This document shows positions 1-5,745 of a stretch of DNA of 6,132 nt, in pieces. Both the position numbers and the translations under genes were made by a program. The stretch covers positions 1 to 6,132 of the forward strand of contig JAAZCS010000116.1 of NCBI GenBank assembly GCA_012513125.1, written 5' to 3'. Position 1 is the first letter of the stretch, and every line of letters starts with the position of its first letter. Source of the stretch: Treponema sp. (GTDB lineage Bacteria; Spirochaetota; Spirochaetia; Treponematales; Treponemataceae). The notes beneath the pieces were generated by a model. That model had not been told where the DNA came from. It saw nothing but the letters and a program-made list of their open reading frames with translations, and did no database searches.

Positions 1-294
1 GTTCTCCCTGTAATTGTTATTATCATGGTAATAATAATTTATTTTAGAAATAATGAATTTTCAAAACTTCAACGTTGGAGCATCGCCGGAATTCTTGGTG
101 GTGGAATTGGAAATATAATTGATAGAATTTTTAGAACTGAAGGAGTTGTAGATTTTATCGATGTAAAATTCTACGGTTTATTTGGTTTTGAACGCTGGCC
201 AACATTTAACATTGCAGATTCAGCAATTGTAATCTGTTGTATATTACTACTAATCTCATTCTTTCTAGTTAAGAAAGATAAAAAGGAAAAATAA
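1..294 (+). CDS. lspA: Lipoprotein signal peptidase (signal peptidase II), 5'-truncated by window edge
   Basis: LspA is an inner-membrane aspartyl protease that removes the signal peptide of prolipoproteins after their lipobox cysteine has been diacylglycerylated. The reading frame is open from base 1, so the 97 visible residues are the C-terminal part of a protein that is usually around 160 residues. Both diagnostic motifs are present: GNIIDR at fragment residues 37-42 (catalytic Asp41) and FNIAD at 69-73 (catalytic Asp73). Between them lies VVDFIDV, also typical of the family. Hydrophobic stretches at about 2-15, 26-40 and 72-90 match the last transmembrane helices, followed by a Lys-rich cytoplasmic tail. 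The internal Met at base 25 lies inside a helix and is not a start. The gene ends 1 nt before the next start codon, so it probably heads or sits within an operon continuing to luxS. The identification is secure; only the 5' end is missing. Confidence 0.95.
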   Translation, partial: VLPVIVIIMVIIIYFRNNEFSKLQRWSIAGILGGGIGNIIDRIFRTEGVVDFIDVKFYGLFGFERWPTFNIADSAIVICCILLLISFFLVKKDKKEK

Positions 295-295
295 A

Positions 296-691
296 ATGAT
301 TGATGAAGAAATTGACGAAAAAGTTCGTGAACAAAGAAAAAAAGATGCTATTGAATATCAGAATAAAAAACGAAATTCTTATATTTTTATGCTTTGTGCA
401 AGTTTATTTGAAATTGTTGAAACAGTACTCCTAATTGTTGTTCTATTTGTTGTATTTATGTTCTTCATGATTAAAGTTTTTCATATTCAGGGAGACGCTG
501 CTACAATTTTGTTCCAAGTAATGACTGTTGTAATTTTTATTGGTGGCATGATTCTTGGTTTCATTATTTACAGAAAAGTAGTTCAATGGGCTATTGAAAA
601 GTTTAATATTGCTGAAAAAATAAACGACAATGTTTTAGTTCATTACAAAAAGCAACCAAAAGAAGACAAAGAAGCTAAATTAAGGAAATAA
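296..691 (+). CDS. Small two-helix membrane protein, unknown function
   Basis: I do not recognise a family for this 131-residue protein. It starts with a charged, Lys/Glu/Arg-rich segment (residues 1-27), followed by a long hydrophobic stretch (about 29-59) and a second one (about 69-92). The loop between them is only about ten residues, and a Lys/Glu-rich tail runs from about 115 to 131. By the positive-inside rule both ends should be cytoplasmic, giving a helical hairpin in the inner membrane. No catalytic or metal-binding motif is visible. The ATG follows the lspA stop by 1 nt and has a GGA at 285-287, 8 nt upstream, inside lspA. The stop is 1 nt before the mtnN start. This packing argues that it is a real, co-translated gene. 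A role linked to lspA or to S-adenosylhomocysteine recycling is possible only by position. Confidence 0.85.
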   Translation: MIDEEIDEKVREQRKKDAIEYQNKKRNSYIFMLCASLFEIVETVLLIVVLFVVFMFFMIKVFHIQGDAATILFQVMTVVIFIGGMILGFIIYRKVVQWAIEKFNIAEKINDNVLVHYKKQPKEDKEAKLRK

Positions 692-692
692 A

Positions 693-1388
693 ATGATTGG
701 AATCATAGGAGCAATGGATTCAGAAATAAAATCCCTATGCTCAGAATTAACAGATGCAGAAGAAATCAACATAAATAATCTTACTTTCTACAAAGGTAAA
801 ATTTATTCAAAAGATGTAGTTATTGTAAAAAGTGGAATTGGAAAAGTTAACGCTGCTTTATGCACACAAACATTAATTATGAATTTTGATATTTCAGGTG
901 TTCTCAATACAGGAATTGCTGGAGCTACAGGTGAAGGACTGCATATTTTTGATTTCGTTATTTCATCAAATGCAGTATATCACGACGTAGATGTTCAAGT
1001 TTTTGGCTATAAAATTGGTCAATTACCAGGTTTGGAACAGAAATTTGTTGCAGACGAAAAATTGGTAGAAAAAGCACAAACAGCATTCAAAAATTCTTCG
1101 TTCTCATCAAAACATGAATCAAAACTAGGTTTAATTGCATCCGGAGATCAATTCATTTCTTCTAAAGAAAAAAAAGATTTCATCAAGAATGAGTTCAACC
1201 CTCTTTGCGTAGAAATGGAAGGCGCTGCAATTGCACAAACTTGCACAATTTTAAAGACACCTTTTGTAATTATCAGATGTATGTCTGATTGTGCAGATGA
1301 AGGCGAAAAAACTACTTATTCATTTAATGAAAACGAAGCTGCCAATATGAGTGCAGAAATCGTAAAAAAATTTATTCAATTATCATAG
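693..1388 (+). CDS. mtnN: 5'-methylthioadenosine/S-adenosylhomocysteine nucleosidase
   Basis: This cytoplasmic enzyme (MTAN, Pfs) hydrolyses the N-glycosidic bond of S-adenosylhomocysteine, 5'-methylthioadenosine and 5'-deoxyadenosine, releasing adenine. With SAH it yields S-ribosylhomocysteine, the substrate of LuxS, encoded directly downstream. The 231 residues match the usual length. Family motifs are in order: GAMDSEI at 6-12 (Glu11 corresponds to the E. coli acid Glu12), GIGKVNAA at 48-55, NTGIAGATG at 72-80, SGDQF at 150-154, VEMEGAA at 173-179 (Met/Glu that bind the ribose) and SDCAD at 198-202 (Asp199 corresponds to the catalytic Asp197 of E. coli). All key residues are intact. The start has AAGGA at 682-686, 6 nt before the ATG, overlapping the end of the preceding gene. 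Purine nucleoside phosphorylases are distant relatives, but the GAM-x-x-E and SDxAD pair points to MTAN. Confidence 0.96.
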   Translation: MIGIIGAMDSEIKSLCSELTDAEEININNLTFYKGKIYSKDVVIVKSGIGKVNAALCTQTLIMNFDISGVLNTGIAGATGEGLHIFDFVISSNAVYHDVDVQVFGYKIGQLPGLEQKFVADEKLVEKAQTAFKNSSFSSKHESKLGLIASGDQFISSKEKKDFIKNEFNPLCVEMEGAAIAQTCTILKTPFVIIRCMSDCADEGEKTTYSFNENEAANMSAEIVKKFIQLS

Positions 1389-1400
1389 AGAGGTAATAAA

Positions 1401-1871
1401 ATGGAAAAAACATATAACGTTGATAGTTTTAATTTGGATCACACTAAAGTTACAGCACCTTTTGTAAGATTAGCTGCAAAAAAGAAGGGCAGAAACGGCG
1501 ATGTTGTAACGAAATTTGATATTCGTTTTACACAGCCAAATAAGGAATTCATGCCAACCGGTGCAATTCACACAATTGAACATTTAGTTGCTGAATATAT
1601 TCGTGATGAAATAAAAGGTGTAATCGATTTTAGTCCTATGGGTTGCAGAACAGGATTTTATTTTACAATTTGGGGCGACCATGATGAAGCTTACATTGCT
1701 GAACATATGGTAAACGTTCTAAAAAAAGTAGCCGTTTGGGACAAACCTATTCCTGCCACAACAGAAAAAGAATGTGGAAACTACAAAGACCACGATTTGG
1801 AAGGTGCAAAAGCATTAGCCGCAAGATGGGTTGAAGGAATAGAAAAAACAGGCTGGAACTGCTACAAATAG
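1401..1871 (+). CDS. luxS: S-ribosylhomocysteine lyase (AI-2 synthase)
   Basis: LuxS cleaves S-ribosylhomocysteine into homocysteine and 4,5-dihydroxy-2,3-pentanedione (DPD), which cyclises to the AI-2 signal. It completes the two-step recycling of S-adenosylhomocysteine begun by the mtnN product. At 156 residues it is full length. The metal site is complete: His57, Glu60 and His61 in HTIEHL, and Cys125 in ECGNY. The catalytic cysteine is Cys82 in MGCRTGFY. The enzyme is a cytoplasmic homodimer in characterised species. The start is well supported by AGAGG at 1389-1393, 7 nt before the ATG, and lies 12 nt after the mtnN stop, so the two genes should be co-expressed. Whether DPD acts as a signal here or is only a by-product of methyl-cycle detoxification cannot be told: no LuxP, LuxQ or Lsr receptor gene is in the window. 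Confidence 0.97.
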   Translation: MEKTYNVDSFNLDHTKVTAPFVRLAAKKKGRNGDVVTKFDIRFTQPNKEFMPTGAIHTIEHLVAEYIRDEIKGVIDFSPMGCRTGFYFTIWGDHDEAYIAEHMVNVLKKVAVWDKPIPATTEKECGNYKDHDLEGAKALAARWVEGIEKTGWNCYK

Positions 1872-1893
1872 TAATTTAATAACACTAATTGGA

Positions 1894-1921
1894 TTTCAAT
1901 TCTAATTTTCTAAAGTACTAT
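1894..1921 (+). promoter_or_regulatory. Weak candidate promoter ahead of the DUF1538 gene
   Basis: The 82-nt gap between luxS and the DUF1538 gene is the largest gap on the plus strand before position 5013, so a new promoter is plausible. The best pair I find is TTTCAA (1894-1899) and TACTAT (1916-1921), separated by 16 nt and about 30 nt before the ATG at 1954. Each hexamer is only a partial match to the sigma-70 consensus. In such AT-rich DNA similar matches arise by chance, so this is a weak inference. Confidence 0.2.
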
Positions 1922-1953
1922 TTCGTATATCAAAATAAAAAAGGAATAAATAG

Positions 1954-3477
1954 ATGAACCTTTTACAAAAATTTAAGGAGACGCTCTGTTCAGTTCTTCC
2001 AATAATGGTAATAGTTTTATTGCTAGGAATAACAGTTGCTCCCCTTGGAATGAATTTAATTCTGCGGTTTTTCATTGGTGGAATTCTTCTGATTTTTGGG
2101 CTGACAATTTTTCTTCTTGGAGTTGATATTGGAATTCTTCCTATTGGTGAACAAAGTGGAGCGGCTCTTACTTCCAAGAGAAACCTTCCACTTTTACTTG
2201 TTGTATCTTTTGCAATAGGATTTATTATTACAATTGCCGAACCTGATGTTCAAGTTTTAGCTGACCAAATTTGCGATGTTTCACAAAGAATTAACAAATG
2301 GGGCTTAGTTTGCATGATTGCTGTTGGAATTGGACTTTTTGTAATGATAGGTCTTTTTAGAACAGTAACTTCTTTTTCATTAAATATTCTGCTTATAGTC
2401 TCTTATATTGTTGTTTTCATTTTAGCTTTTTTATGTTCACCAGAATTACAGGGTGTTGCATTTGATGCAGGAGGCGCAACAACAGGACCAATGACTGTTC
2501 CATTTATAATGGCACTTGGTGTTGGTGTTGCGAGCGTAAGAAAAAGCACTTCCATTGATGGCAAATCAAGTTCAAATGACGATAGTTTTGGACTTACGGG
2601 AATTGCATCCATTGGACCGATTGCCGCAGTTTGTATTTATGGAGTTTTTCTAAAATTCTCTAATTCAACTTCCGATTCCGCAATACCTGTTGAAGCTATA
2701 CAAAAATCGCAAATTGGGCTTTCCATTTTTATAAAATTAATTCCAGAAATTTGTAAAGAAGTTGCATTAGCCCTCATTCCGTTGATTGCATTATTCATTT
2801 TGTTACAAATATTTCTTCTAAAAATGCCACCTGTAAAAGTTCGGCGCATTATTAAAGGATTTGTCTATTCATATGTAGGTTTAGTTCTCTTTTTGATTGG
2901 TGCAAATGGTGGTTTTATTCCAGCAGGACGAAAATTAGGCGAAATTCTTGGTGGATACGCTTTTACTAACGGCGGATTATGGGTTTTATTTCTTACAATA
3001 ATTGGACTGATTTTTGGTGCAGTCGTTGTTTGTGCAGAACCAGCAGTTTGGGTATTAACAGAACAAGTTGAAAATGTAAGTGGCGGAACTATTAAAAGAA
3101 AAGTGATGCTAATTGCACTTTCTGCAGGAGTTGCCATTTCAATTGGAATTAGCATGCTTAGAATCTTATATGGTTTTAGTTTGTGGTACATTTTAATTCC
3201 AGGATATTTACTTTCTCTGATACTTTCCTTATTTTGTCCAAAACTTTTCGTTGGAATTGCATTTGACTCAGGAGGAGTTGCAAGTGGACCTATGACTAGT
3301 ACATTCATTCTTTCATTTACTTTAGGAGTTTCATCAATTGGAAGCATGAATTCTGTTACAGATGCATTTGGTGTTATAGCCTTAGTTGCAATGACACCAA
3401 TTATTGCAATTCAAATCTTAGGTCTTATTTACAAAAAATCATCGCAAAAAACAAAAACTGATTTGGAGGAAAAATGA
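1954..3477 (+). CDS. DUF1538-type membrane protein with two tandem repeats, putative transporter
   Basis: This 507-residue polytopic inner-membrane protein is of the DUF1538 family, whose substrate I do not know. It contains two related halves. GVDIGILPIGEQ (57-68) pairs with GANGGFIPAGRK (316-327); AEPDVQVLADQ (95-105) pairs with AEPAVWVLTEQ (361-371); AFDAGGATTGPMT (169-181) pairs with AFDSGGVASGPMT (436-448); DSFGLTGIASIGPI (210-223) pairs with DAFGVIALVAMTPI (470-483). The repeats are direct, about 260 residues apart, each with about five or six hydrophobic stretches. A hydrophilic Ser/Asp-rich loop (about 196-212) and a region at about 235-255 separate them. The short polar motifs inside hydrophobic context, notably FD-GG-GPMT, resemble the broken-helix substrate sites of secondary transporters. 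AAGGA at 1941-1945 lies 8 nt before the ATG. The last 4 nt overlap the start of the P-II gene, so the two are translationally coupled. I infer a P-II-controlled transporter or channel. Confidence 0.9.
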   Translation: MNLLQKFKETLCSVLPIMVIVLLLGITVAPLGMNLILRFFIGGILLIFGLTIFLLGVDIGILPIGEQSGAALTSKRNLPLLLVVSFAIGFIITIAEPDVQVLADQICDVSQRINKWGLVCMIAVGIGLFVMIGLFRTVTSFSLNILLIVSYIVVFILAFLCSPELQGVAFDAGGATTGPMTVPFIMALGVGVASVRKSTSIDGKSSSNDDSFGLTGIASIGPIAAVCIYGVFLKFSNSTSDSAIPVEAIQKSQIGLSIFIKLIPEICKEVALALIPLIALFILLQIFLLKMPPVKVRRIIKGFVYSYVGLVLFLIGANGGFIPAGRKLGEILGGYAFTNGGLWVLFLTIIGLIFGAVVVCAEPAVWVLTEQVENVSGGTIKRKVMLIALSAGVAISIGISMLRILYGFSLWYILIPGYLLSLILSLFCPKLFVGIAFDSGGVASGPMTSTFILSFTLGVSSIGSMNSVTDAFGVIALVAMTPIIAIQILGLIYKKSSQKTKTDLEEK

Positions 3478-4115
3478 ATTTTCACTTAATTATATGTATT
3501 GTCCCTCACAATAAAGGTGAACTTATTACTAGAACTGCCGTTGAAGCTGGTAGCACTGGGGGAACTGTTTTAATGGGCAGAGGAATCAGTCCAAACAGTT
3601 TTATTACAGCACTAGGATTGGGCGATACATCAAAAGATATCGTTTATATTCTTGCTCAAGATGAACAAAAAGACAAAATAATCAACTCAATCAAAAATGC
3701 ACTTGAAACAGAAAAACAGAATTTTGGTCAAATATTATCTGTAAATGTAAATAAATTTTTAAAACCCGGAATTCTAAACGAAGGAGAAATCAAAATGTCT
3801 GAAAATAAATCACTAGAATTGATAACTGTTATTTTAAATAAAGGATATGCAGATGATGCAATGTCCGCAGCAAGAAAAGCCGGTGCTGGTGGAGGGACAG
3901 TCATTAATGCACGGGGAACAGCCCGCGAAGAAGATGCAAAATTCTTTGGAATGCAAATTGTTCCCGAAAAAGAGATGTTACTAATTGTAGTTGATACTCA
4001 AAAAAAAGATGAAGTTTTTAATGCAATAAAATCATTGCCTTGCCTATCAGAACCAGGAAGTGGAATCGCATTCTGTTCAGAAGTAAATGATTTTGCTTTA
4101 TTAGGTAAGAACTAG
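3474..4115 (+). CDS. Tandem two-domain P-II (GlnB-like) regulatory protein
   Basis: P-II proteins are cytoplasmic trimers of about 110-residue subunits that bind nucleotides and switch transporters or enzymes. This 213-residue chain holds two such domains, about 1-98 and 113-213. Matching segments are EAGSTGGTVLMGRG (24-37) with KAGAGGGTVINARG (135-148), and DIVYILAQDEQKDKIINSIK (55-74) with EMLLIVVDTQKKDEVFNAIK (167-186). Neither domain has the T-loop tyrosine uridylylated in classical GlnB, nor a TGxxGDGKI-like B-loop, so ATP/2-oxoglutarate sensing of the usual type should not be assumed. The domains differ from each other, so this is not a recent copy. GGAGGA at 3465-3470 lies just before the ATG, which overlaps the DUF1538 stop (ATGA). 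That coupling, also familiar to me from DUF1538 genes next to P-II genes elsewhere, suggests that it gates the membrane partner. An internal start at residue 108 is described separately. Confidence 0.88.
   Translation: MNFHLIICIVPHNKGELITRTAVEAGSTGGTVLMGRGISPNSFITALGLGDTSKDIVYILAQDEQKDKIINSIKNALETEKQNFGQILSVNVNKFLKPGILNEGEIKMSENKSLELITVILNKGYADDAMSAARKAGAGGGTVINARGTAREEDAKFFGMQIVPEKEMLLIVVDTQKKDEVFNAIKSLPCLSEPGSGIAFCSEVNDFALLGKN
3781..3797 (+). promoter_or_regulatory. Internal ribosome binding site and in-frame ATG between the two P-II domains
   Basis: Inside the P-II gene, AAGGAG (3781-3786) is followed after 8 nt by ATG (3795-3797), in frame as Met108. This is as good as the sites that start the other genes in the window. 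Initiation here would yield a 106-residue protein, the normal length of a single P-II subunit, equal to the second domain. The site lies exactly in the linker (residues 101-110). It may be the leftover start of a once separate second gene, or still active. The motif is seen directly; its use is inferred. Confidence 0.5.
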
Positions 4116-4134
4116 AATTTAGGATTTTTACCTT

Positions 4135-5013
4135 ATGATTTATGACGAAATTACAACTGAAAGTGTATTCAATGAAATATCAAAAACAAATCCACCATTT
4201 TTAGCGAAAGACCATATTTTCGTTTATAATCAGATTGACAGCACAAACACTGAATCAAAACGTTTAATTCAAAAAACAGAACTTCTTACTGACAATATTG
4301 GCAATTTAACTGATGAAGGAAAACTAATCCACAAAACATTAATCGCTGCGAACGAACAAACTGCCGGACACGGACGACTTGGAAGAAACTTTTATTCACC
4401 AAGCAAAACTGGCATCTATTTTAGCTTAATTTATGTTCCAAAAAACTCAAACTCAACATTTGACCCTCAACGATTTACTGTAACTGCAGCCGTTGGAGTT
4501 TGCAGAGCAATAAAAAAACTATTTGACAAGAACGCAAAAATAAAATGGGTTAATGATATCTATCTTGAAGACAAAAAAGTTTGTGGAATCTTAACAGAAG
4601 GGGTTACAAATAAGAACGGAAAAATAGAGGCAGCAATTATTGGAATTGGAATAAATATTTTACTAAATGAAAATCTTCCACAAGAATTAAAATCCAAAGT
4701 TGGAGGAATAGTTACCTCAACAAAAGATGAATCAATCCGTGCAAAATTAGTATCATCAACAATTAAAGAAATTATTTCAAGCCTTGATGATAATGAAAAC
4801 ATAATTACAGAATACAGAAATTTATCATTAATAAAAGGCAAATTAGTAACAGTTACACCATTAATTGGAAACGCTAAAAGTTTTGAGGCACAAGTAATCG
4901 ATATTACTGATGACGCAGGACTTTTAGTTGAACTAATTAATGGTGAAAAACAAATACTTCATTCGGGTGAAGTAACGTTACATTATTCTGATAATCTAGG
5001 AAAACTATCTTAA
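4135..5013 (+). CDS. birA: Biotin--[acetyl-CoA-carboxylase] ligase, class I without DNA-binding domain
   Basis: This cytoplasmic enzyme activates biotin with ATP to biotinyl-5'-AMP and transfers it to the lysine of biotin carboxyl carrier domains. Landmarks in the 292 residues are: IDSTNTE at 34-40; the adenylate-binding loop GHGRLGR at 78-84 (a GRGRRGR variant; Arg81 corresponds to E. coli Arg118); KWVNDIY at 137-143 with the catalytic Lys137; CGILTEG at 150-156; GIGINI at 170-175; and an SH3-like C-terminal domain from about 233 to 284. Only about 30 residues precede the catalytic core, so the N-terminal winged helix of E. coli BirA is absent and it should not repress transcription. A stretch at about 48-66 looks like an insertion relative to the core. 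The ribosome site is weak (AGGA at 4121-4124, 10 nt away). It lies 19 nt after the P-II gene with no terminator between. No biotinylated partner is in the window. Confidence 0.94.
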   Translation: MIYDEITTESVFNEISKTNPPFLAKDHIFVYNQIDSTNTESKRLIQKTELLTDNIGNLTDEGKLIHKTLIAANEQTAGHGRLGRNFYSPSKTGIYFSLIYVPKNSNSTFDPQRFTVTAAVGVCRAIKKLFDKNAKIKWVNDIYLEDKKVCGILTEGVTNKNGKIEAAIIGIGINILLNENLPQELKSKVGGIVTSTKDESIRAKLVSSTIKEIISSLDDNENIITEYRNLSLIKGKLVTVTPLIGNAKSFEAQVIDITDDAGLLVELINGEKQILHSGEVTLHYSDNLGKLS

Positions 5014-5523
5014 AGCACTTGCTTCTTCAGCTGTGGCTTTTGTCCAGAACTGACTTCGTCCAATACCCATGCCAATCTCTCCTCTCATTTCAAGAGTATC
5101 AACTGCATATTTTTTTCCATCAGCTACATGAAAAGTAATTTTACATTTATATCTATTTCCATCAGAAGGATCTACTATTTTACCCTTAGACCAATTTCCA
5201 TCAGAAGCTTTTTCCAAATTATAAATCCAAGTAGTACCGACTGTTGTCATTTCACACATTTCACCTTTTTGAGGGAAATCACTATATGGACCTTTTCCTT
5301 TAGTTCCATCAGCTTTTCCATCCAAAGGGAATCCTTTTGTTGACATAATTGTGCCAAAAAGTTTTCCATCTTCAACCCAAATTTTCCAGCCTGCTGTTAC
5401 TTCCTTTGTTTTTTCATCAAAACTTAACCAATAACCTTCAGCAGGATCTACAGTTGCTTCTTCAGCAAAACACATACAAGAACAAACCAATAAGGTCGCA
5501 AATAATACAAATAATTTTTTCAT
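5005..5523 (-). CDS. Exported DUF2147 family protein
   Basis: This 172-residue protein has an N-terminal export signal: Lys2-Lys3, then a hydrophobic core at about 4-19. Two processing routes are possible. Signal peptidase I could cut after Ala20 (CFA before Glu21). Signal peptidase II could act at Cys16, preceded by Val-Cys-Ser, a loose lipobox of the kind spirochaetes can tolerate. The mature part carries the DUF2147 hallmarks: an N-terminal GYWLSFDEKT (30-39), the DPSDGNRYKCKI block (about 118-129) and the C-terminal MRGEIGMGIGRSQFW (about 146-160). Family members are periplasmic or surface beta-rich proteins of unknown function. The ATG has a strong AAGGAG site (plus-strand 5530-5535) 6 nt upstream. 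It is monocistronic, converges on birA with a 9-nt overlap, and is divergent from the XRE gene. Confidence 0.88.
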   Translation of the reverse strand: MKKLFVLFATLLVCSCMCFAEEATVDPAEGYWLSFDEKTKEVTAGWKIWVEDGKLFGTIMSTKGFPLDGKADGTKGKGPYSDFPQKGEMCEMTTVGTTWIYNLEKASDGNWSKGKIVDPSDGNRYKCKITFHVADGKKYAVDTLEMRGEIGMGIGRSQFWTKATAEEASALR

Positions 5524-5562
5524 TACAATCTCCTTAAAATTATTGCTAAATATTATTACACA

Positions 5563-5574
5563 AAAAACGTTTTT
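5563..5574. repeat. 12-bp perfect palindrome in the DUF2147 leader
   Basis: AAAAACGTTTTT is its own reverse complement. It would lie just downstream of the transcription start predicted from the -10 at 5585-5590, roughly at +4 to +15 of the DUF2147 transcript. That position would suit a repressor operator. The low complexity of the arms makes chance occurrence quite possible. Confidence 0.3.
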
Positions 5575-5584
5575 ATACTACAAG

Positions 5585-5590
5585 ATTATA
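5585..5590 (-). promoter_or_regulatory. Candidate -10 box of the DUF2147 gene
   Basis: Read on the minus strand this is a perfect TATAAT, 61 nt before the ATG. No good -35 hexamer sits 16-18 nt upstream; the nearest stretch is only T-rich. A second option downstream is TATAAA (minus strand, 5572-5577). The consensus match is direct; its function is inferred and AT-rich DNA gives false hits. Confidence 0.35.
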
Positions 5591-5649
5591 TAAGGTTTAA
5601 ATTTCTAATAAAATGAAAAAAAATCATTCTTAAAACAGTTTTTTCCGAC

Positions 5650-5677
5650 TATAAATTATTATTTACTTATAAATTAT
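5650..5677. repeat. 10-bp direct repeat in the divergent region
   Basis: TATAAATTAT occurs at 5650-5659 and again at 5668-5677, 18 bp apart start to start, that is on nearly the same face of the helix. It could be a paired protein-binding site between the divergent genes, but it is made only of A and T in a very AT-rich stretch. Confidence 0.25.
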
Positions 5678-5711
5678 AACAAATTTTTATACTGTCATAA
5701 CTATTTGTGGG

Positions 5712-5739
5712 TTGTAAAAGTATTTTTTCAAATGATACT
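5712..5739 (+). promoter_or_regulatory. Candidate promoter giving a leaderless XRE transcript
   Basis: TTGTAA (5712-5717) and GATACT (5734-5739) are separated by 16 nt. Each matches four of six consensus positions. A start site about 7 nt beyond the -10 falls on the ATG at 5746. This would explain why that ATG has no Shine-Dalgarno site. An alternative -10, TATACT at 5688-5693, would give a leader of about 46 nt but still no ribosome site. Confidence 0.3.
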
Positions 5740-5742
5740 TTT
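5716..5742. repeat. Inverted repeat just upstream of the XRE start
   Basis: AAAAGTAT (5716-5723) and ATACTTTT (5735-5742) are perfect 8-bp inverted arms with an 11-nt centre, ending 3 nt before the ATG. The arms overlap the candidate -35 edge and -10 box, a typical place for the operator of a self-repressing XRE regulator. As RNA it could form only a weak, AU-rich hairpin. The T run after the second arm resembles a terminator tail, but the stem has too little GC for that. Confidence 0.4.
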
Positions 5743-5745
5743 TTT

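Larger units (their letters stand above)
5524..5745. other. Divergent AT-rich intergenic region
   Basis: This 222-nt gap separates the minus-strand DUF2147 gene from the plus-strand XRE gene. It is much more AT-rich than the flanking genes, with many A and T runs. It must hold the promoters of both genes unless one is expressed from outside. Candidate elements are listed separately. I see no tRNA-like or other RNA gene and no convincing coding sequence in it. Confidence 0.7.

Noticed and set aside
25..27. ATG at 25 as the lspA start
   Set aside because: The frame is open to base 1 and the Met sits within a hydrophobic helix. The protein would lack its essential N-terminal half, so the window edge is the true cut.
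1887..1910. Possible terminator after luxS (AATTG, 5-nt loop, CAATT)
   Set aside because: The stem has only 5 bp with a single GC pair and no continuous T run, too weak to call an intrinsic terminator.
1902..2849. Three shorter minus-strand open frames (1902-2177, 2403-2612, 2637-2849)
   Set aside because: All are antisense to the start or first repeat of the DUF1538 gene or the gap before it. None shows recognisable protein features, and the plus-strand reading is clearly coding.
2865..3347. 160-codon open frame on the minus strand
   Set aside because: It lies wholly antisense to the second DUF1538 repeat, its translation is Pro/Ser/Thr-rich with no domain pattern, and the plus-strand protein shows conserved repeat motifs over the same bases.
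4560..4841. Minus-strand open frame inside birA
   Set aside because: It is antisense to the conserved BirA core, including the GIGINI motif, and has no recognisable content of its own.
5128..5537. Two plus-strand open frames opposite the DUF2147 gene
   Set aside because: They are low-complexity Ser/Phe/Gln/Leu-rich translations antisense to a gene with a signal peptide, family motifs and a strong ribosome site.
5707..5745. Upstream GTG start for the XRE protein
   Set aside because: It would add 13 residues atypical for the family, has no ribosome site, and would place coding sequence over the promoter-like inverted repeat.
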